A stretch of 64,000 nucleotides of DNA from Saprospiraceae bacterium (lineage in GTDB: Bacteria; Bacteroidota; Bacteroidia; Chitinophagales; Saprospiraceae): positions 124,001 to 188,000 of the forward strand of contig JALHRR010000002.1 of NCBI GenBank assembly GCA_022841345.1. Reading direction: 5' to 3'. The position numbers and the translations under genes were made by a program. Shown piece by piece: positions 17,262 through 27,253 of this stretch (its first letter is position 1; the number at the start of each line of letters is the position of its first letter). Below the pieces are notes generated by a model. That model worked only from the letters and a program-made list of their open reading frames with translations. It was not told where the DNA came from and did not search any database.

Positions 17262-18905
17262 TTATCTTGATCTTTTAGCTTTTGCAGCTTGATGAGCTAC
17301 TATTTTGCTTTGCAATTTTCCGGATTTTTTATGGTCAAGAAGCATATTGCTTATTTCCGTATGGGTGTAGGCATTGTAATTAGCTCTTGACATTTGTCTT
17401 GGTGAATCCAATTTTGCTCCTGCAGTCGGGGCTGAAAGTTTGCGGGTTGCAGGGTTATTATCCTGGAGTCCCTGAACGATACCGTTTTGAATATAGACCG
17501 GATCACCATATTCATTGCCCAGATAATAGAAGTTATTTGATTCATCTGTTTCCTGGATGGCATCATAGGCATCAGCTATTGCAACTAAGTAGTAGTATCC
17601 GGTAATATTTGGCATTGTATAATTCCAGGTCACATAACTGTCGTCAAATAATTCTTCTGCCATCCCTGATCCTGAAGGGATATCGATATTATTCCACCAG
17701 TTGCCGGAGAAGCCCGGGCCACTTTGAAGAGGGCCATTGTCACCGATACTTCCGTACTCATTGGTATAAGAATCGTAGAGAATGATTCCATAGTCGTTGG
17801 CATTGAATGCATTGTAGTAGATATAACACATGTTCCATTTAGAGGAGGCTTTTACTGCTTGTCTTCCAATATTGTAAATATTGTAGTAAGCTGTGCGTTC
17901 TCTCTGATTGCCGGTCCCAGCAAAATCATCGCTAACATTCCAAGGGATCAGGTCATAGTCACCTGTGGTTGGACCTGGATTATCATCCGGATTAAAATCA
18001 CCTTTTGCGTTAGATACTACACAAACCAGGAACCCAAATTCAGGATTGATCATAAAATTGTAGTCTACCCAAATAAAGCCTGTCGCTCCCCAATTGCTTC
18101 CCCATGAATTATTGACTTTGAAGGCTCCATTAGGACCTTTGGAATCATCATAGCCCACGATTACCATTGCGTGATTGGCATGCTGGCCTACCTGACTGAA
18201 ACCTGAGTGACTGCTTAAGACTGCTTCAGAATTCCAGCTCATGAAATTATCTCCCAGTCTGGCTCCCAATACTACAGGTCTGTTCTGTGATATATAGGTT
18301 TTGATTTCATTTACATTCAGATTAATCTTTCTGAAACTTTCAAGTTTGTTGTTGCCAGCTTCCTGAGTCCAGGATTGCTGTGGACTTGAATTACAGCTCA
18401 GGCTGGAATTGTAAGGAGCAGTTTGTGCAGATGCTGCTCCTCTTTTGATTAGAATTTCAAACGCATCTTCGAAATTTGTTCCACCACAATCGTTTCCTTT
18501 AGCAGTTGTAGGGATAGCCATCCAAAGATCCGCTGCACTCGTTTGTCTCGAAGCACTTGCCAGATCCGTTTTGCTCCAGTTATTGTCGATACCGTTTACT
18601 GCTGTTTTGGTGTTGTATCCTACCGCCCAGGCAACACAAGTGCCATATTGACCCTGATTACCTACAGGTGGAAATTTGTCTGTGAGATCATATTTAGAAG
18701 GTACTGTTGTATTTCCAATGCTAAGGTTAATGCTGGATGGGATTTTCGTTGGATCATCATCGCCGTTCAGTCCGAGACTGCGCTGAGTTGGATCGACCTG
18801 GTCATTTGGAATATTAAGGTCTTTTTTGCAGGCACCAAGTAATAGAACTACCAGGAGCAGAGAGAATGCAGATTTGAAGAAGTTTGAAGAAAGGAAAGTT
18901 TTCAT
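17262..18905 (-). CDS. Lipoprotein C1-family (papain-like) cysteine peptidase with CARDB-type domain
   Basis: 547 residues. Lipoprotein signal with lipobox LLGAC (C26). The peptidase core shows the papain triad: Q84 and C90 in GNQGQYGTCVAWA, H245 in QHANHAMVIVGYDD, and N266 in VNNSWGSNWG, which also has the WG..GF pattern. No obvious propeptide longer than the ~40-residue spacer. Residues ~315-470 resemble a CARDB adhesion module ending ETDESNNFYYLG. The final ~60 residues are basic (HKKSGKLQSKIVAHQAAKAKRSR). It should sit in the outer membrane or at the cell surface and cleave extracytoplasmic proteins. Context with sigma/anti-sigma and CHAT proteases suggests part of a proteolytic system. 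Confidence 0.9.
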   Translation of the reverse strand: MKTFLSSNFFKSAFSLLLVVLLLGACKKDLNIPNDQVDPTQRSLGLNGDDDPTKIPSSINLSIGNTTVPSKYDLTDKFPPVGNQGQYGTCVAWAVGYNTKTAVNGIDNNWSKTDLASASRQTSAADLWMAIPTTAKGNDCGGTNFEDAFEILIKRGAASAQTAPYNSSLSCNSSPQQSWTQEAGNNKLESFRKINLNVNEIKTYISQNRPVVLGARLGDNFMSWNSEAVLSSHSGFSQVGQHANHAMVIVGYDDSKGPNGAFKVNNSWGSNWGATGFIWVDYNFMINPEFGFLVCVVSNAKGDFNPDDNPGPTTGDYDLIPWNVSDDFAGTGNQRERTAYYNIYNIGRQAVKASSKWNMCYIYYNAFNANDYGIILYDSYTNEYGSIGDNGPLQSGPGFSGNWWNNIDIPSGSGMAEELFDDSYVTWNYTMPNITGYYYLVAIADAYDAIQETDESNNFYYLGNEYGDPVYIQNGIVQGLQDNNPATRKLSAPTAGAKLDSPRQMSRANYNAYTHTEISNMLLDHKKSGKLQSKIVAHQAAKAKRSR

Positions 18906-18969
18906 GATGAAGAGGATTTAAGAAGTAGTGATTAATGATTAGGTTAAAAAGGAGTTTTTGAAAAGAGTG

Positions 18970-19860
18970 TTATTTAGTTTTTTTCAGCTTGGTAATATCA
19001 GGTTGTTTAAGTCCTGCATGTACACCCTCCAAACTGATAGGGCCATTTACAGTAGTATCATTCCAGAGAAGAGATTTTTGCAACCAAACATTCGTGAGAT
19101 TCAATGAACCTTCAATTCTGGAACTAAGTATTTCAAAACGATGATAAAATGAAGCATCAGTAAAATCCAATGTTTTATGACAATTTGTGTAGTTGAAAAA
19201 TGCACCTTTTCTGAAAAAACACAGGCTGGCGTCCCAGTATCCGTAGACTTCTGCGTTGCCCCATTGTGCATCTTCGAAGAAATCAGATTGTTGCATATTC
19301 AGAGTTCCGCCGACTTCAAGATTCATTGCCTGGAACAAACCCCTCAAACGACTTTCCTGCATTTCAAAATTGCCTAAAATATGAGTTTTGAAAAATGAGC
19401 ACGTTTGCTCGAATTTTGTTGCTTTCATTTGCATATGCTGCTCTACTATAGACTCAGTGAGTAAAAAGTCATCAAAAAATATTGCATTTGATAAATTAAT
19501 CTCTGATTTGAACCGGCAATTGTGAAATTGTACAGGTCTTTCAAACCTGCAGACCTCATACATTTGATTTTTTACGCTTTGAGCAATGATTTTTCCGTGG
19601 AAAATACAGCTATCAAATAGTATAGTAGATGAGATATTAGAATACCCGGCCTGAATACTTGAAGATCTGCGATCTTTTAATTTTGTAAAATCAATGTCAC
19701 CTTTAATTTCAGCTCCTTTGATATGTATATTCTTGCCCTGATTCAGCGCTTCTATTATTTGTTCTCCGGTCCATGATCCGGAACTTGGTTTTTTACTGGC
19801 ACTGCTGCAACAAAGGATGAATAAAAGCAATGGTAAAAGGATATATAAAGTGGTTTTCAT
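18970..19860 (-). CDS. Lipoprotein with pentapeptide-like beta-helix
   Basis: 296 residues. Lipoprotein signal LLLFILCCSS (lipidated C at ~17/18). The rest is made of degenerate repeats with a hydrophobic residue every five positions (IKGAEIKGDIDFTKL, FDSCIFHGKII, FHNCRFKSEINLSNAIFFDDFLL), as in pentapeptide-repeat right-handed beta-helices. The last ~35 residues return to DGPISLEGVHAGLKQ-like text. No catalytic motif. It lies 64 bases upstream of the papain-like gene on the same strand and downstream of the two CHAT genes; a scaffold or inhibitor role is conceivable but unproven. Confidence 0.7.
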   Translation of the reverse strand: MKTTLYILLPLLLFILCCSSASKKPSSGSWTGEQIIEALNQGKNIHIKGAEIKGDIDFTKLKDRRSSSIQAGYSNISSTILFDSCIFHGKIIAQSVKNQMYEVCRFERPVQFHNCRFKSEINLSNAIFFDDFLLTESIVEQHMQMKATKFEQTCSFFKTHILGNFEMQESRLRGLFQAMNLEVGGTLNMQQSDFFEDAQWGNAEVYGYWDASLCFFRKGAFFNYTNCHKTLDFTDASFYHRFEILSSRIEGSLNLTNVWLQKSLLWNDTTVNGPISLEGVHAGLKQPDITKLKKTK

Positions 19861-20021
19861 AGTTTGTTTTTCTGATTATAGGTTTAGATCATTAAAAGTC
19901 ATCAAAGATTTTGATGAAATTTTTAAAAATTATGTCATGCTATATTGTAGATGTCATCTCATTGGAATAAGACGATCTCATTGTATTTTATAGGAAAGTG
20001 CATGGCTGGAAAATTGTCTGA

Positions 20022-23000
20022 CTAAAAAATCATATTTCCTCTTAGTTTAATTACAAAGAAAACCAGCACGAGTATGATCAAAATAACTGAAGTCCAGGGA
20101 AGCCAGGTTTTCCAAAAAGGGAAGGATGCCGGGATCCATGATTGGTTTTCTCCAATTAATACCAGTCCACCCCAATATAATGGATTGTGAATACTGCCTC
20201 CATTTTGAGCAAGATATTCCATTTTGGCATTTCGTAAAGATTCAGAAAATGTCAGGCCTTGTTTGAGATTTTTATAGAAACTTATTGCTATGTCTGAGCT
20301 GGCCTGATCGTCCACTGACCATAATGTCATCAAAGTACTGGGGCAGCCGGCATAATGAAAGGCATGGGCCAGAGAAATGACACCTTCACCGGATTCGAAT
20401 TTTCCGGAACCTGTCTGGCAGGCTGTCAGTACAGTAAGTTTGGCAGGAATGCGCATGCCATATAGTTCGGCCGCAGTTATAAATTCATATCCGGCTTTAT
20501 TTTCTTTCTGATTGCATCCCATCACCAATCCTGAATAAAGAGGCTTGTCCTTATTAGAAATAGCATGCGTTCCAAAATGCAGAATGGACGCTTCTTTCAT
20601 TAGATCCAGTACTTTCTGCTTTTCTACCTCCTTACCTGACAAGTATTTACCATAATAAATTTCCTTCATCTCCTCCAGCGCTTTAGCTGCCCAGGGCAGG
20701 CGTATCATTTTTCTGCCCTCATCTGTAGTACACCCTGAATTATCTGAATCCCCGCTAAATGGCGCAAAACCTGCAATACCTTCAAAGGTTTTTTCGGATC
20801 CATCCTGACCACTTGTCCGCATCATTATAGTAATCGAATGACTCAGCCAAATCTCAACAGAATGAATTAAGTAGGAAAGGTTTTCATACCGGCAGATTGC
20901 ATTGTGCTCAACTGATTTTTGGGTAATGAGTATTTCAGGGTTTAGTGAGTGAAAATGTAAATCGGGTACCCAGATTAATTTGTCCGGAAGGAATGTTTCC
21001 AAATCTTCAAATAGTACTGAGTATAAATATTGTGCATTGCCAATAAACTGCGAACAATCATCATTCTGCATCCGAAGATGCATATCTTCAATACATCCCT
21101 GAAGCATATGTACGGGCCCCGGTTCTGTAAGAATTGCGGTATCTCTGGTTATATATAAACCATAGTAATCGCTTACACCTACCAAAATCTGGTAAATACC
21201 AGTACTTTCATCCAGCAGGTTTTGCGTTTGTTGCAGTGTAATCGATGACAGGTCAAATCGAATAGCAGCATAATCGGGGTATTTATCTTTTATGTAGCCC
21301 CTGATGGAGTCATATTCCTGTTTCCACAAAGTATATTTCTTGTCCCAATCTTCTGATCCATCTTCCTGATTTTCCTGCAGATATAAATGAATCATTTGAG
21401 AAAGTTGTCTTTCTCGGTCAATGAGAGAATCTGGCACACCATTGAAACCAGCAGCCTGCTCACCCCTGATTGCATCCCGCAAGTTAAATGCTTTGCTATC
21501 CTCACTGAATGAAAATAATTCGGCTAAATGATTAACATCACCGTCTTTCCTAAATTGAGCAACTGTAATGTCAGTTAGCAAGGCAAAGTCCTTATTCTTT
21601 TCGTTGAGAATATCTTTTTGATTGCGTAAACTTCCCAATGTCAGATATCTTTCATTCTGTATGTTGATACCTATTTTCAAAGCATCTTTTGCAGATTCAT
21701 ACAACTTAGGGTCATATTGTTTCTGTCCCATCTGATACAAGATTCTTGCCTTAAGCTGCATAGTTTGACTTGCCAGGAAAGGCAGCATTTCTTTATAATC
21801 TGCAGGATTATCAAGGTGTGATGCGTATTTCCAGGATGGTTGAAAACTATAAGAAATGGTTTTCTGCACTACCTCCAATGCTTTTTTGGAATCACCACTT
21901 AAGAATAATATTTCGGCGACATCCAGCTCAGATTCAATTGTGTACTTATGATGCGGTCCAAATAATTTATCATAGAGTTGGATTGCCCGGTATGCGTTAT
22001 TCAGAGCTTCATTCCATTCATGCTTAGATCTGTAAGTTTTAGATAATTCTGAATAAATATGAGGGATGATCACGTCGTCCTCATCCCCATAGCCGATGGC
22101 AATTTGCAATGATTTGCGATATAATTCAATAGCTTTATCATAATCCTGCACTGTGACATATATATCTGCAATATTGTAGTAATATAGAGCGACAGAAGGT
22201 GAATTTGGTCCGAACAATTCCAGTTTCAATGCGCCGGCTTTTTCAAAAGTCAGATATGCATCTTCTATCCTGCGAAGAAGAATAAATGCGCTGCCCAGCT
22301 GGTCATAAAGATTTGCCAGCAAGTGCGTATTTCTGGCTTTGTCTTTTAAAAATATTGCTTCTGCTTGTCTGGTATATTGCATGGCAGATTCAAAATCTCC
22401 TATTGTCTGGAGATATCGCGCTTTGTTGGTATAATTGATTGCCAGAGAACGCTCGTTCTTCACCTTTAAATTATTCTCTATTGCTGTATTGAGAAAGAAC
22501 AAAAAGGAGTCCAGATTTCCTTCATAATAATAGATAGAGGACAGATTGTTATAGGATGCAATATTAATCCGGTGCGCAGGTCCGCTCAATTTGGTCGCTA
22601 TTTCAATGGCTTTATAATAGTCTGATTTGATGCTATCCGGATGGTCAGTTCTGGAAATTGCACGTTGCACATATCCGGTAGCCAAGCTCATATGGTCCTG
22701 TCGATATATCTTTTTTTTGATCTCAATACTTTTATTATGGTACTCAAATGCAATATCATTTTGCTCCATAAAATAACAGATACTTCCCAGGAGAGCATAG
22801 CTCTTTGCAATCATTGAATCAGCTGGCGGCAGATGTCTGAGTTTTAGCTCTAAAGATTGCCTGAAAATAGGAAGCGCTTCATTAAATTTATTTACTTCAT
22901 ACAGCAGATATGCTTCCTCGTCCATGATTTCAGCCAACTTAACCGAATCAGCAGGAAAACATTCCCTGTGCAATTGCTTGTAGTCATTTAACAAGGAGTA

Positions 23001-23273
23001 TGCTTCTTCGATACTGGTGTGAGAAGTAATGCTTCTTACATGAAATGATAATAAGCCAAACTCATCCTGATACTGATGATTTTTTTGATATTCATTGCGA
23101 AGCAATGTGATATAAAATAGCGTTGAATCGTATTTGGCGTTATAAAAATGATCCTCAATTTTCTGTCTCCAGCCAAATGGATCTGAATAAGTGTAAGATT
23201 GACCTACACTGAAAATAAATCCAATGGAAAGAATAAATACGAATCTTTTCATAGCTACTAATGGCTTTCTCAA
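20022..23273 (-). CDS. Exported TPR-CHAT (caspase-fold) protein, copy 1
   Basis: 1083 residues. A signal peptide (MKRFVFILSIGFIFSVGQSY after a seven-residue lead; alternative start M8) is followed by ~600 residues of tetratricopeptide repeats (for example AKSYALLGSICYFMEQNDIAFEY, SVALYYYNIADIYVTVQDYDKAIELYRKSL). The C-terminal third is a CHAT domain with the His-Cys dyad: H903 in ILHFGTHAISN and C952 in VLTACQTGSGKFESGEG, with MTLWSVDD after it. A transmembrane helix ends the protein (VILIILVLVFFVIKL, ~1063-1077). The protease domain would thus be extracytoplasmic and membrane-tethered. CHAT domains are caspase relatives cleaving specific partners; TPRs usually sense or recruit. Paralogue of the next gene upstream. 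Confidence 0.88.
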   Translation of the reverse strand: MRKPLVAMKRFVFILSIGFIFSVGQSYTYSDPFGWRQKIEDHFYNAKYDSTLFYITLLRNEYQKNHQYQDEFGLLSFHVRSITSHTSIEEAYSLLNDYKQLHRECFPADSVKLAEIMDEEAYLLYEVNKFNEALPIFRQSLELKLRHLPPADSMIAKSYALLGSICYFMEQNDIAFEYHNKSIEIKKKIYRQDHMSLATGYVQRAISRTDHPDSIKSDYYKAIEIATKLSGPAHRINIASYNNLSSIYYYEGNLDSFLFFLNTAIENNLKVKNERSLAINYTNKARYLQTIGDFESAMQYTRQAEAIFLKDKARNTHLLANLYDQLGSAFILLRRIEDAYLTFEKAGALKLELFGPNSPSVALYYYNIADIYVTVQDYDKAIELYRKSLQIAIGYGDEDDVIIPHIYSELSKTYRSKHEWNEALNNAYRAIQLYDKLFGPHHKYTIESELDVAEILFLSGDSKKALEVVQKTISYSFQPSWKYASHLDNPADYKEMLPFLASQTMQLKARILYQMGQKQYDPKLYESAKDALKIGINIQNERYLTLGSLRNQKDILNEKNKDFALLTDITVAQFRKDGDVNHLAELFSFSEDSKAFNLRDAIRGEQAAGFNGVPDSLIDRERQLSQMIHLYLQENQEDGSEDWDKKYTLWKQEYDSIRGYIKDKYPDYAAIRFDLSSITLQQTQNLLDESTGIYQILVGVSDYYGLYITRDTAILTEPGPVHMLQGCIEDMHLRMQNDDCSQFIGNAQYLYSVLFEDLETFLPDKLIWVPDLHFHSLNPEILITQKSVEHNAICRYENLSYLIHSVEIWLSHSITIMMRTSGQDGSEKTFEGIAGFAPFSGDSDNSGCTTDEGRKMIRLPWAAKALEEMKEIYYGKYLSGKEVEKQKVLDLMKEASILHFGTHAISNKDKPLYSGLVMGCNQKENKAGYEFITAAELYGMRIPAKLTVLTACQTGSGKFESGEGVISLAHAFHYAGCPSTLMTLWSVDDQASSDIAISFYKNLKQGLTFSESLRNAKMEYLAQNGGSIHNPLYWGGLVLIGENQSWIPASFPFWKTWLPWTSVILIILVLVFFVIKLRGNMIF

Positions 23274-23355
23274 TTATCAATCATCAATATGAATGAAGCC
23301 CATTTTTAAGGAGAATATTTAGTTGCATAATAAACTTAAGAAAAGCAAAAACAAC

Positions 23356-26300
23356 TTAGCTACTTTGTTTCATTTTTTTTCTAAAGAACAACAATAGCAG
23401 CAGCAAAAAAACAACAGCAACACCTATCGCCGGCCCATAAGAAATAAATGAAGATTTGGATTCCATCAGAACAATTTGATTTTCACCGATCATCACCATG
23501 CCGGCCCAATAAACCGGATTGGCGAGATCTCCGGTGTGATTTCTCAGGTACTCCTTTTTTGCAGAATGCAGAGCGTTCGAGATCGTCAGCTGTTGTCTTA
23601 AATTCCGATAAAAGTGAAGAACAATCTCAGAGCTGGCCCTGTCATCCACAGACCATAAAGTCATCAGCAGACTGGGGCAACCACCAAAATTGAATGCTCT
23701 CGCCAGAGAAATGACGCCTTCGCCGGATTCAAATTTTCCTTTTCCAGTCTGACAAGCAGTCAGTACTGCAAGTTTTGCGTTCAATGGAATTCCATATAAT
23801 TCTGCAGCACTCAAATTCCTTGCCTCCCAGGAGGGATCCTCCTGATTGCATGCCAACACTAATCCTGATCGCAGTGGTTCTTCATTGTTCGTAATCGCAT
23901 GCGTTCCAAAATGCAAAATATTTGAATGGCTTAAATAGGCTAAAACTTCAGATTTTGTGGCTTGTTCACCCATCAGGAAATTGCCTTTATATTGAACATT
24001 CAATTCGTTAATGGCTTTTTCTGACCATGGAAGACGGATCAGTTTTTTATCTGAATCAATACATGACTTATCTTTCTGAATTTCGCTAAAGGGAGAAATT
24101 GCTAACAGAGGATATGCCGCTTTGGGCTCATCCACATAATCATACCATTCCTGAGTCAATACAACTGAATGATTAACAATGAATTCAAAATCATTTAATA
24201 AATATGCAAGTTCACCAAAATCAATTCCGGAATCTTCATTTGGCAATTCACTTATCAGCACCTCGGGGTTCAATTGATGAAAATATGCATCCGGGATCCA
24301 TATTACTGTAGGCGTCAATTGATTAAAAATGTCATCGAATAGCGAAGTGTAAAGAAAATTGGATGATTGACTGAATTGCTGAATCCTGGCCTCATTCATT
24401 GCCTGATACATTTCATCCACACAGCCTTCCATCATGGATATATGACCGCATTTAGATACATGAAATTCATTTTTGTTAATAAAAAGTCTGAAGTAGTTAT
24501 CGACTCCTTTCATCAATACGACGAGGCACTCATCTTCCCCTAATGATTTTTGAGTTTGCTGACGAGAGACAGGATCAAGGTCATACCTGATTTCAGCATA
24601 TTGTGGAAATGAGTCACGAAAAATCTGTTCGATTCGGTCCAGCCTTTCCTGCAGTTCAATATATTTTTTTTTGTAAACATCGTCTTCAGGATCGTACTCA
24701 TTTTCCATGAATAGTCTTATTTGATGCGTAAGTTTTTTTTCTTCAGCTACCAAACTGTCAGGAATTCCTGCATAAGAAGCTGCTTTGTCACCCCTCAAAA
24801 GATCTCTGAGATTGAAGGCTTTACTATTTTCAGAAAATTCAAAAAGTTCATCGAGAAAAGTGGAATCACCGCTCATTTCAAACAGATCAAAACTTAACTC
24901 AGCTTTAAATCTGTAAATTTCAGAGAGTGTTTGTACCACATCTTTTCTGTTTTCCAGTCCTCCAAGTTGATGATAAGATTTATTCTGATTGGATGTACCG
25001 ATATCCAGCGTTTTATAAGCTGCCATTAAATATTTGATATCATTGTTTTGTAAACCGTATAGCTTCAAAAGCTGGTATTTATTGACCACAATATCATTTA
25101 ATGCATAGTTGTATTTTAATAATTCTACAGGTGGGTTTTCCAGAACATTCTTTGAATGCCATTTATCAACAGTAATCAGGGACAGGCATTCCTGCAGGAC
25201 GGACAATGCCCGATTGTGCTCTCCCATCAGGGTGTATATGTTCGCAAGATTAGCGAGATCTCCAATATGGTATTGATGGAATTTTCCATAATTTTCGCGG
25301 TAAATTTCAGATGATTGTTTAAAATATGCCAGTGCTTTGGGGTACTGTCCCAGCTTTCTGTAGCAATCTCCCATATCACTCAGACAATCTGCATAAAGAG
25401 GATTGTCCGCTCCCAGCAATTCTTTTCGAATATCTGCTGATTTACTATAATGATCCAAAGCCTCGAACAATCTGTTTTGGTAATAACATGTTCTTCCCAT
25501 ATTATACCAATATTGGGCATATGGCATAGATTCTGTACCAAAAAGTTCTTCCTTGAATGCCCTTCCTTTCTCGAAAAAAGTTTCAGCCTCTTTATAGAAA
25601 CCCAGTGTTTGGTAAAATCCACCCATTTGATCATAGAGATTAAACAAGAAGTATTTTTCTTCTTCTGCTTTTTCCTCAAAAAGTAACATGGATTTTCTGC
25701 AGTAATAAAAGCCATGTTCCCAATCTCCGCCCCCCCAATAAAAGCGTGATAGATTGGCATAATTCGTGGCCAGAGCTCTTCTGTTTTTTACAGGATCTTT
25801 CTCATTATTCTTTATAGATATCATCAGTGTCTGAATCGCTTCATCGATTCTGCCTGTATCGTAATAAAGATTGGAGAGATTATTATAGCAGATATTTAAG
25901 CCCTTAAAATCTTCTCCGTGCAGCTTCTTGAAAATTTCAATAGCTGCAATGAAATCTTTCTCGGTTTCTTCTGATTTGTCATACCGGGTTCCTGCCCTTA
26001 ACAAATAATATACGGCGAGCATCCTGTCATCCTTCAGAGCTGATTTCAATCTGATTTTTATTGCTTTTTCAATCTCCACCTCTGCCCTTGAATACTCTCC
26101 GGCATAACTGTAGCTTTCGGCCAGATAGGAATGATTGATAGCAAGGAATGAATCAACGGGTGATAATATCTTTTGTCTTAATACAAGATTATCCTGAAAT
26201 AAACGCTGCGCTTCTTCTATTCGAAACTCCTCCAGATATAACATTGCCTGTTCATCCTGCAATATAGTCTGAAGAAACAAATTACCGGAATAGCATTCAT

Positions 26301-26622
26301 TAAAGATGGTTTTGTATCGATTGTATACTTCATTTCCTTTTTCAATACCCAATGATTTGGACGCTGCACGGATATGATATTTAATAATTCCCCAAATGGA
26401 ATCATATAATTGATTTTCTACGTAATAATTGAAAAGCGGATCCACATACAGCCAGGTTGAGTCCGGCTCCAGCCTGTTGTGAAAATGAATGGTTTTTTGC
26501 TTTAGTGCGGAAGGATTTGGTAAATCAGACGCAAGGGAAAGAGCCCATACTATGCATATAATACAGGGCAATATCAGATATCTATAATTCATCCTGCTTT
26601 TCTTCAATGGGCTCTTCATCAA
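23356..26622 (-). CDS. Exported TPR-CHAT (caspase-fold) protein, copy 2
   Basis: 1088 residues, same architecture as its neighbour: signal/anchor YLILPCIICIVWALSLAS (best start M1, M2 or M11), about twelve TPR-like repeats to residue ~620, a linker, and a CHAT domain with H908 (ILHFGTHAITN) and C957 (VLTACQTGKGKFESGEG). A C-terminal hydrophobic helix (AIGVAVVFLLLLLLFF) precedes the basic tail RKKMKQSS. The tail order (helix then positive charges) supports a single-pass anchor with the CHAT domain outside the cytoplasm. Copies 1 and 2 are nearly collinear and share the linker text around SFSEDSKAFNLRD/FSENSKAFNLRD, so they arose by duplication. The 82-base gap suggests one transcript. Confidence 0.88.
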   Translation of the reverse strand: MMKSPLKKSRMNYRYLILPCIICIVWALSLASDLPNPSALKQKTIHFHNRLEPDSTWLYVDPLFNYYVENQLYDSIWGIIKYHIRAASKSLGIEKGNEVYNRYKTIFNECYSGNLFLQTILQDEQAMLYLEEFRIEEAQRLFQDNLVLRQKILSPVDSFLAINHSYLAESYSYAGEYSRAEVEIEKAIKIRLKSALKDDRMLAVYYLLRAGTRYDKSEETEKDFIAAIEIFKKLHGEDFKGLNICYNNLSNLYYDTGRIDEAIQTLMISIKNNEKDPVKNRRALATNYANLSRFYWGGGDWEHGFYYCRKSMLLFEEKAEEEKYFLFNLYDQMGGFYQTLGFYKEAETFFEKGRAFKEELFGTESMPYAQYWYNMGRTCYYQNRLFEALDHYSKSADIRKELLGADNPLYADCLSDMGDCYRKLGQYPKALAYFKQSSEIYRENYGKFHQYHIGDLANLANIYTLMGEHNRALSVLQECLSLITVDKWHSKNVLENPPVELLKYNYALNDIVVNKYQLLKLYGLQNNDIKYLMAAYKTLDIGTSNQNKSYHQLGGLENRKDVVQTLSEIYRFKAELSFDLFEMSGDSTFLDELFEFSENSKAFNLRDLLRGDKAASYAGIPDSLVAEEKKLTHQIRLFMENEYDPEDDVYKKKYIELQERLDRIEQIFRDSFPQYAEIRYDLDPVSRQQTQKSLGEDECLVVLMKGVDNYFRLFINKNEFHVSKCGHISMMEGCVDEMYQAMNEARIQQFSQSSNFLYTSLFDDIFNQLTPTVIWIPDAYFHQLNPEVLISELPNEDSGIDFGELAYLLNDFEFIVNHSVVLTQEWYDYVDEPKAAYPLLAISPFSEIQKDKSCIDSDKKLIRLPWSEKAINELNVQYKGNFLMGEQATKSEVLAYLSHSNILHFGTHAITNNEEPLRSGLVLACNQEDPSWEARNLSAAELYGIPLNAKLAVLTACQTGKGKFESGEGVISLARAFNFGGCPSLLMTLWSVDDRASSEIVLHFYRNLRQQLTISNALHSAKKEYLRNHTGDLANPVYWAGMVMIGENQIVLMESKSSFISYGPAIGVAVVFLLLLLLFFRKKMKQSS

Positions 26623-27180
26623 ACGATATTTACCTGAAAAATGAGTTCAGATTCTAACCGAGGATAAGTGTACGCATTTTTTTACAGAGATAAAAGCAAA
26701 CTGATTACTCCTTGCTGGCTACCTTTTTTATGATGGTATGGAATTCTTTTACGGCCATTAATTAGTAAATGATATTCATTTTTGGTGAATATAGACAAAT
26801 GAACTTGTCATATTTTATTTACAAGCGCAAATAATTGTTTGATGGAAGGCATGTGATGCATTTTCCTCAGGGCGCTCGAGTGACCTCACTTCTTCGTCGG
26901 TTCGCTTCCTTGTAAAGTACATTTAGTACTTTCCTTCTTCGCTCATGGAAATTTTAAAAGGCTGGAATGAACAGCCAACAGCCATTAAAAGCTTGTGTTT
27001 GAACCTCCAAAGTGGGGCTTAATCAAATAGTAGCCCCCGGTTTATACCGAGGGTAAAATGCAACAACAATCAATTGTTTTGGCGTCATTTTTGCATAAAA
27101 GATGCAAAAACGGTGACAAAACAATAATGCCTCTGAATCTGTCGGGTTCACAAAAGCATAGAGCGTAAGAAAGGAAAGAG
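26623..27180. other. Long intergenic region upstream of the CHAT genes
   Basis: About 560 bases with no credible gene. It includes aacagccaacagcc words near 26970, a possible short hairpin (agcccccggtttataccgagggta) near 27030-27056, and the interrupted inverted repeat 27073-27125. The promoter for the leftward CHAT genes should lie near its left side, but no exact TAnnTTTG was found. Confidence 0.5.
27073..27125. repeat. Interrupted inverted repeat
   Basis: attgttttg and tttttgcat on the left pair with atgcaaaaa and caaaacaat on the right, with a six-base mismatched bulge between the two 9-base stems and an 8-base apex. It is reminiscent of the end-to-end structure of a miniature element or a structured RNA. 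Confidence 0.5.
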
Positions 27181-27209
27181 CTATAACTTGAGATATAGAC
27201 AAAAAAAAA

Positions 27210-27235
27210 ACCGCCCGAATTACTCCGGGCGGTTC
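27210..27235 (-). terminator. Intrinsic terminator of the lipocalin-like lipoprotein gene
   Basis: Minus strand AACCGCCCGG, short loop, CGGGCGGTT then a run of T (27203-27210): a strong GC stem 19 bases beyond the stop of the gene ending at 27254. Confidence 0.85.
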
Positions 27236-27253
27236 AGTATAAGTTCGAACAGA

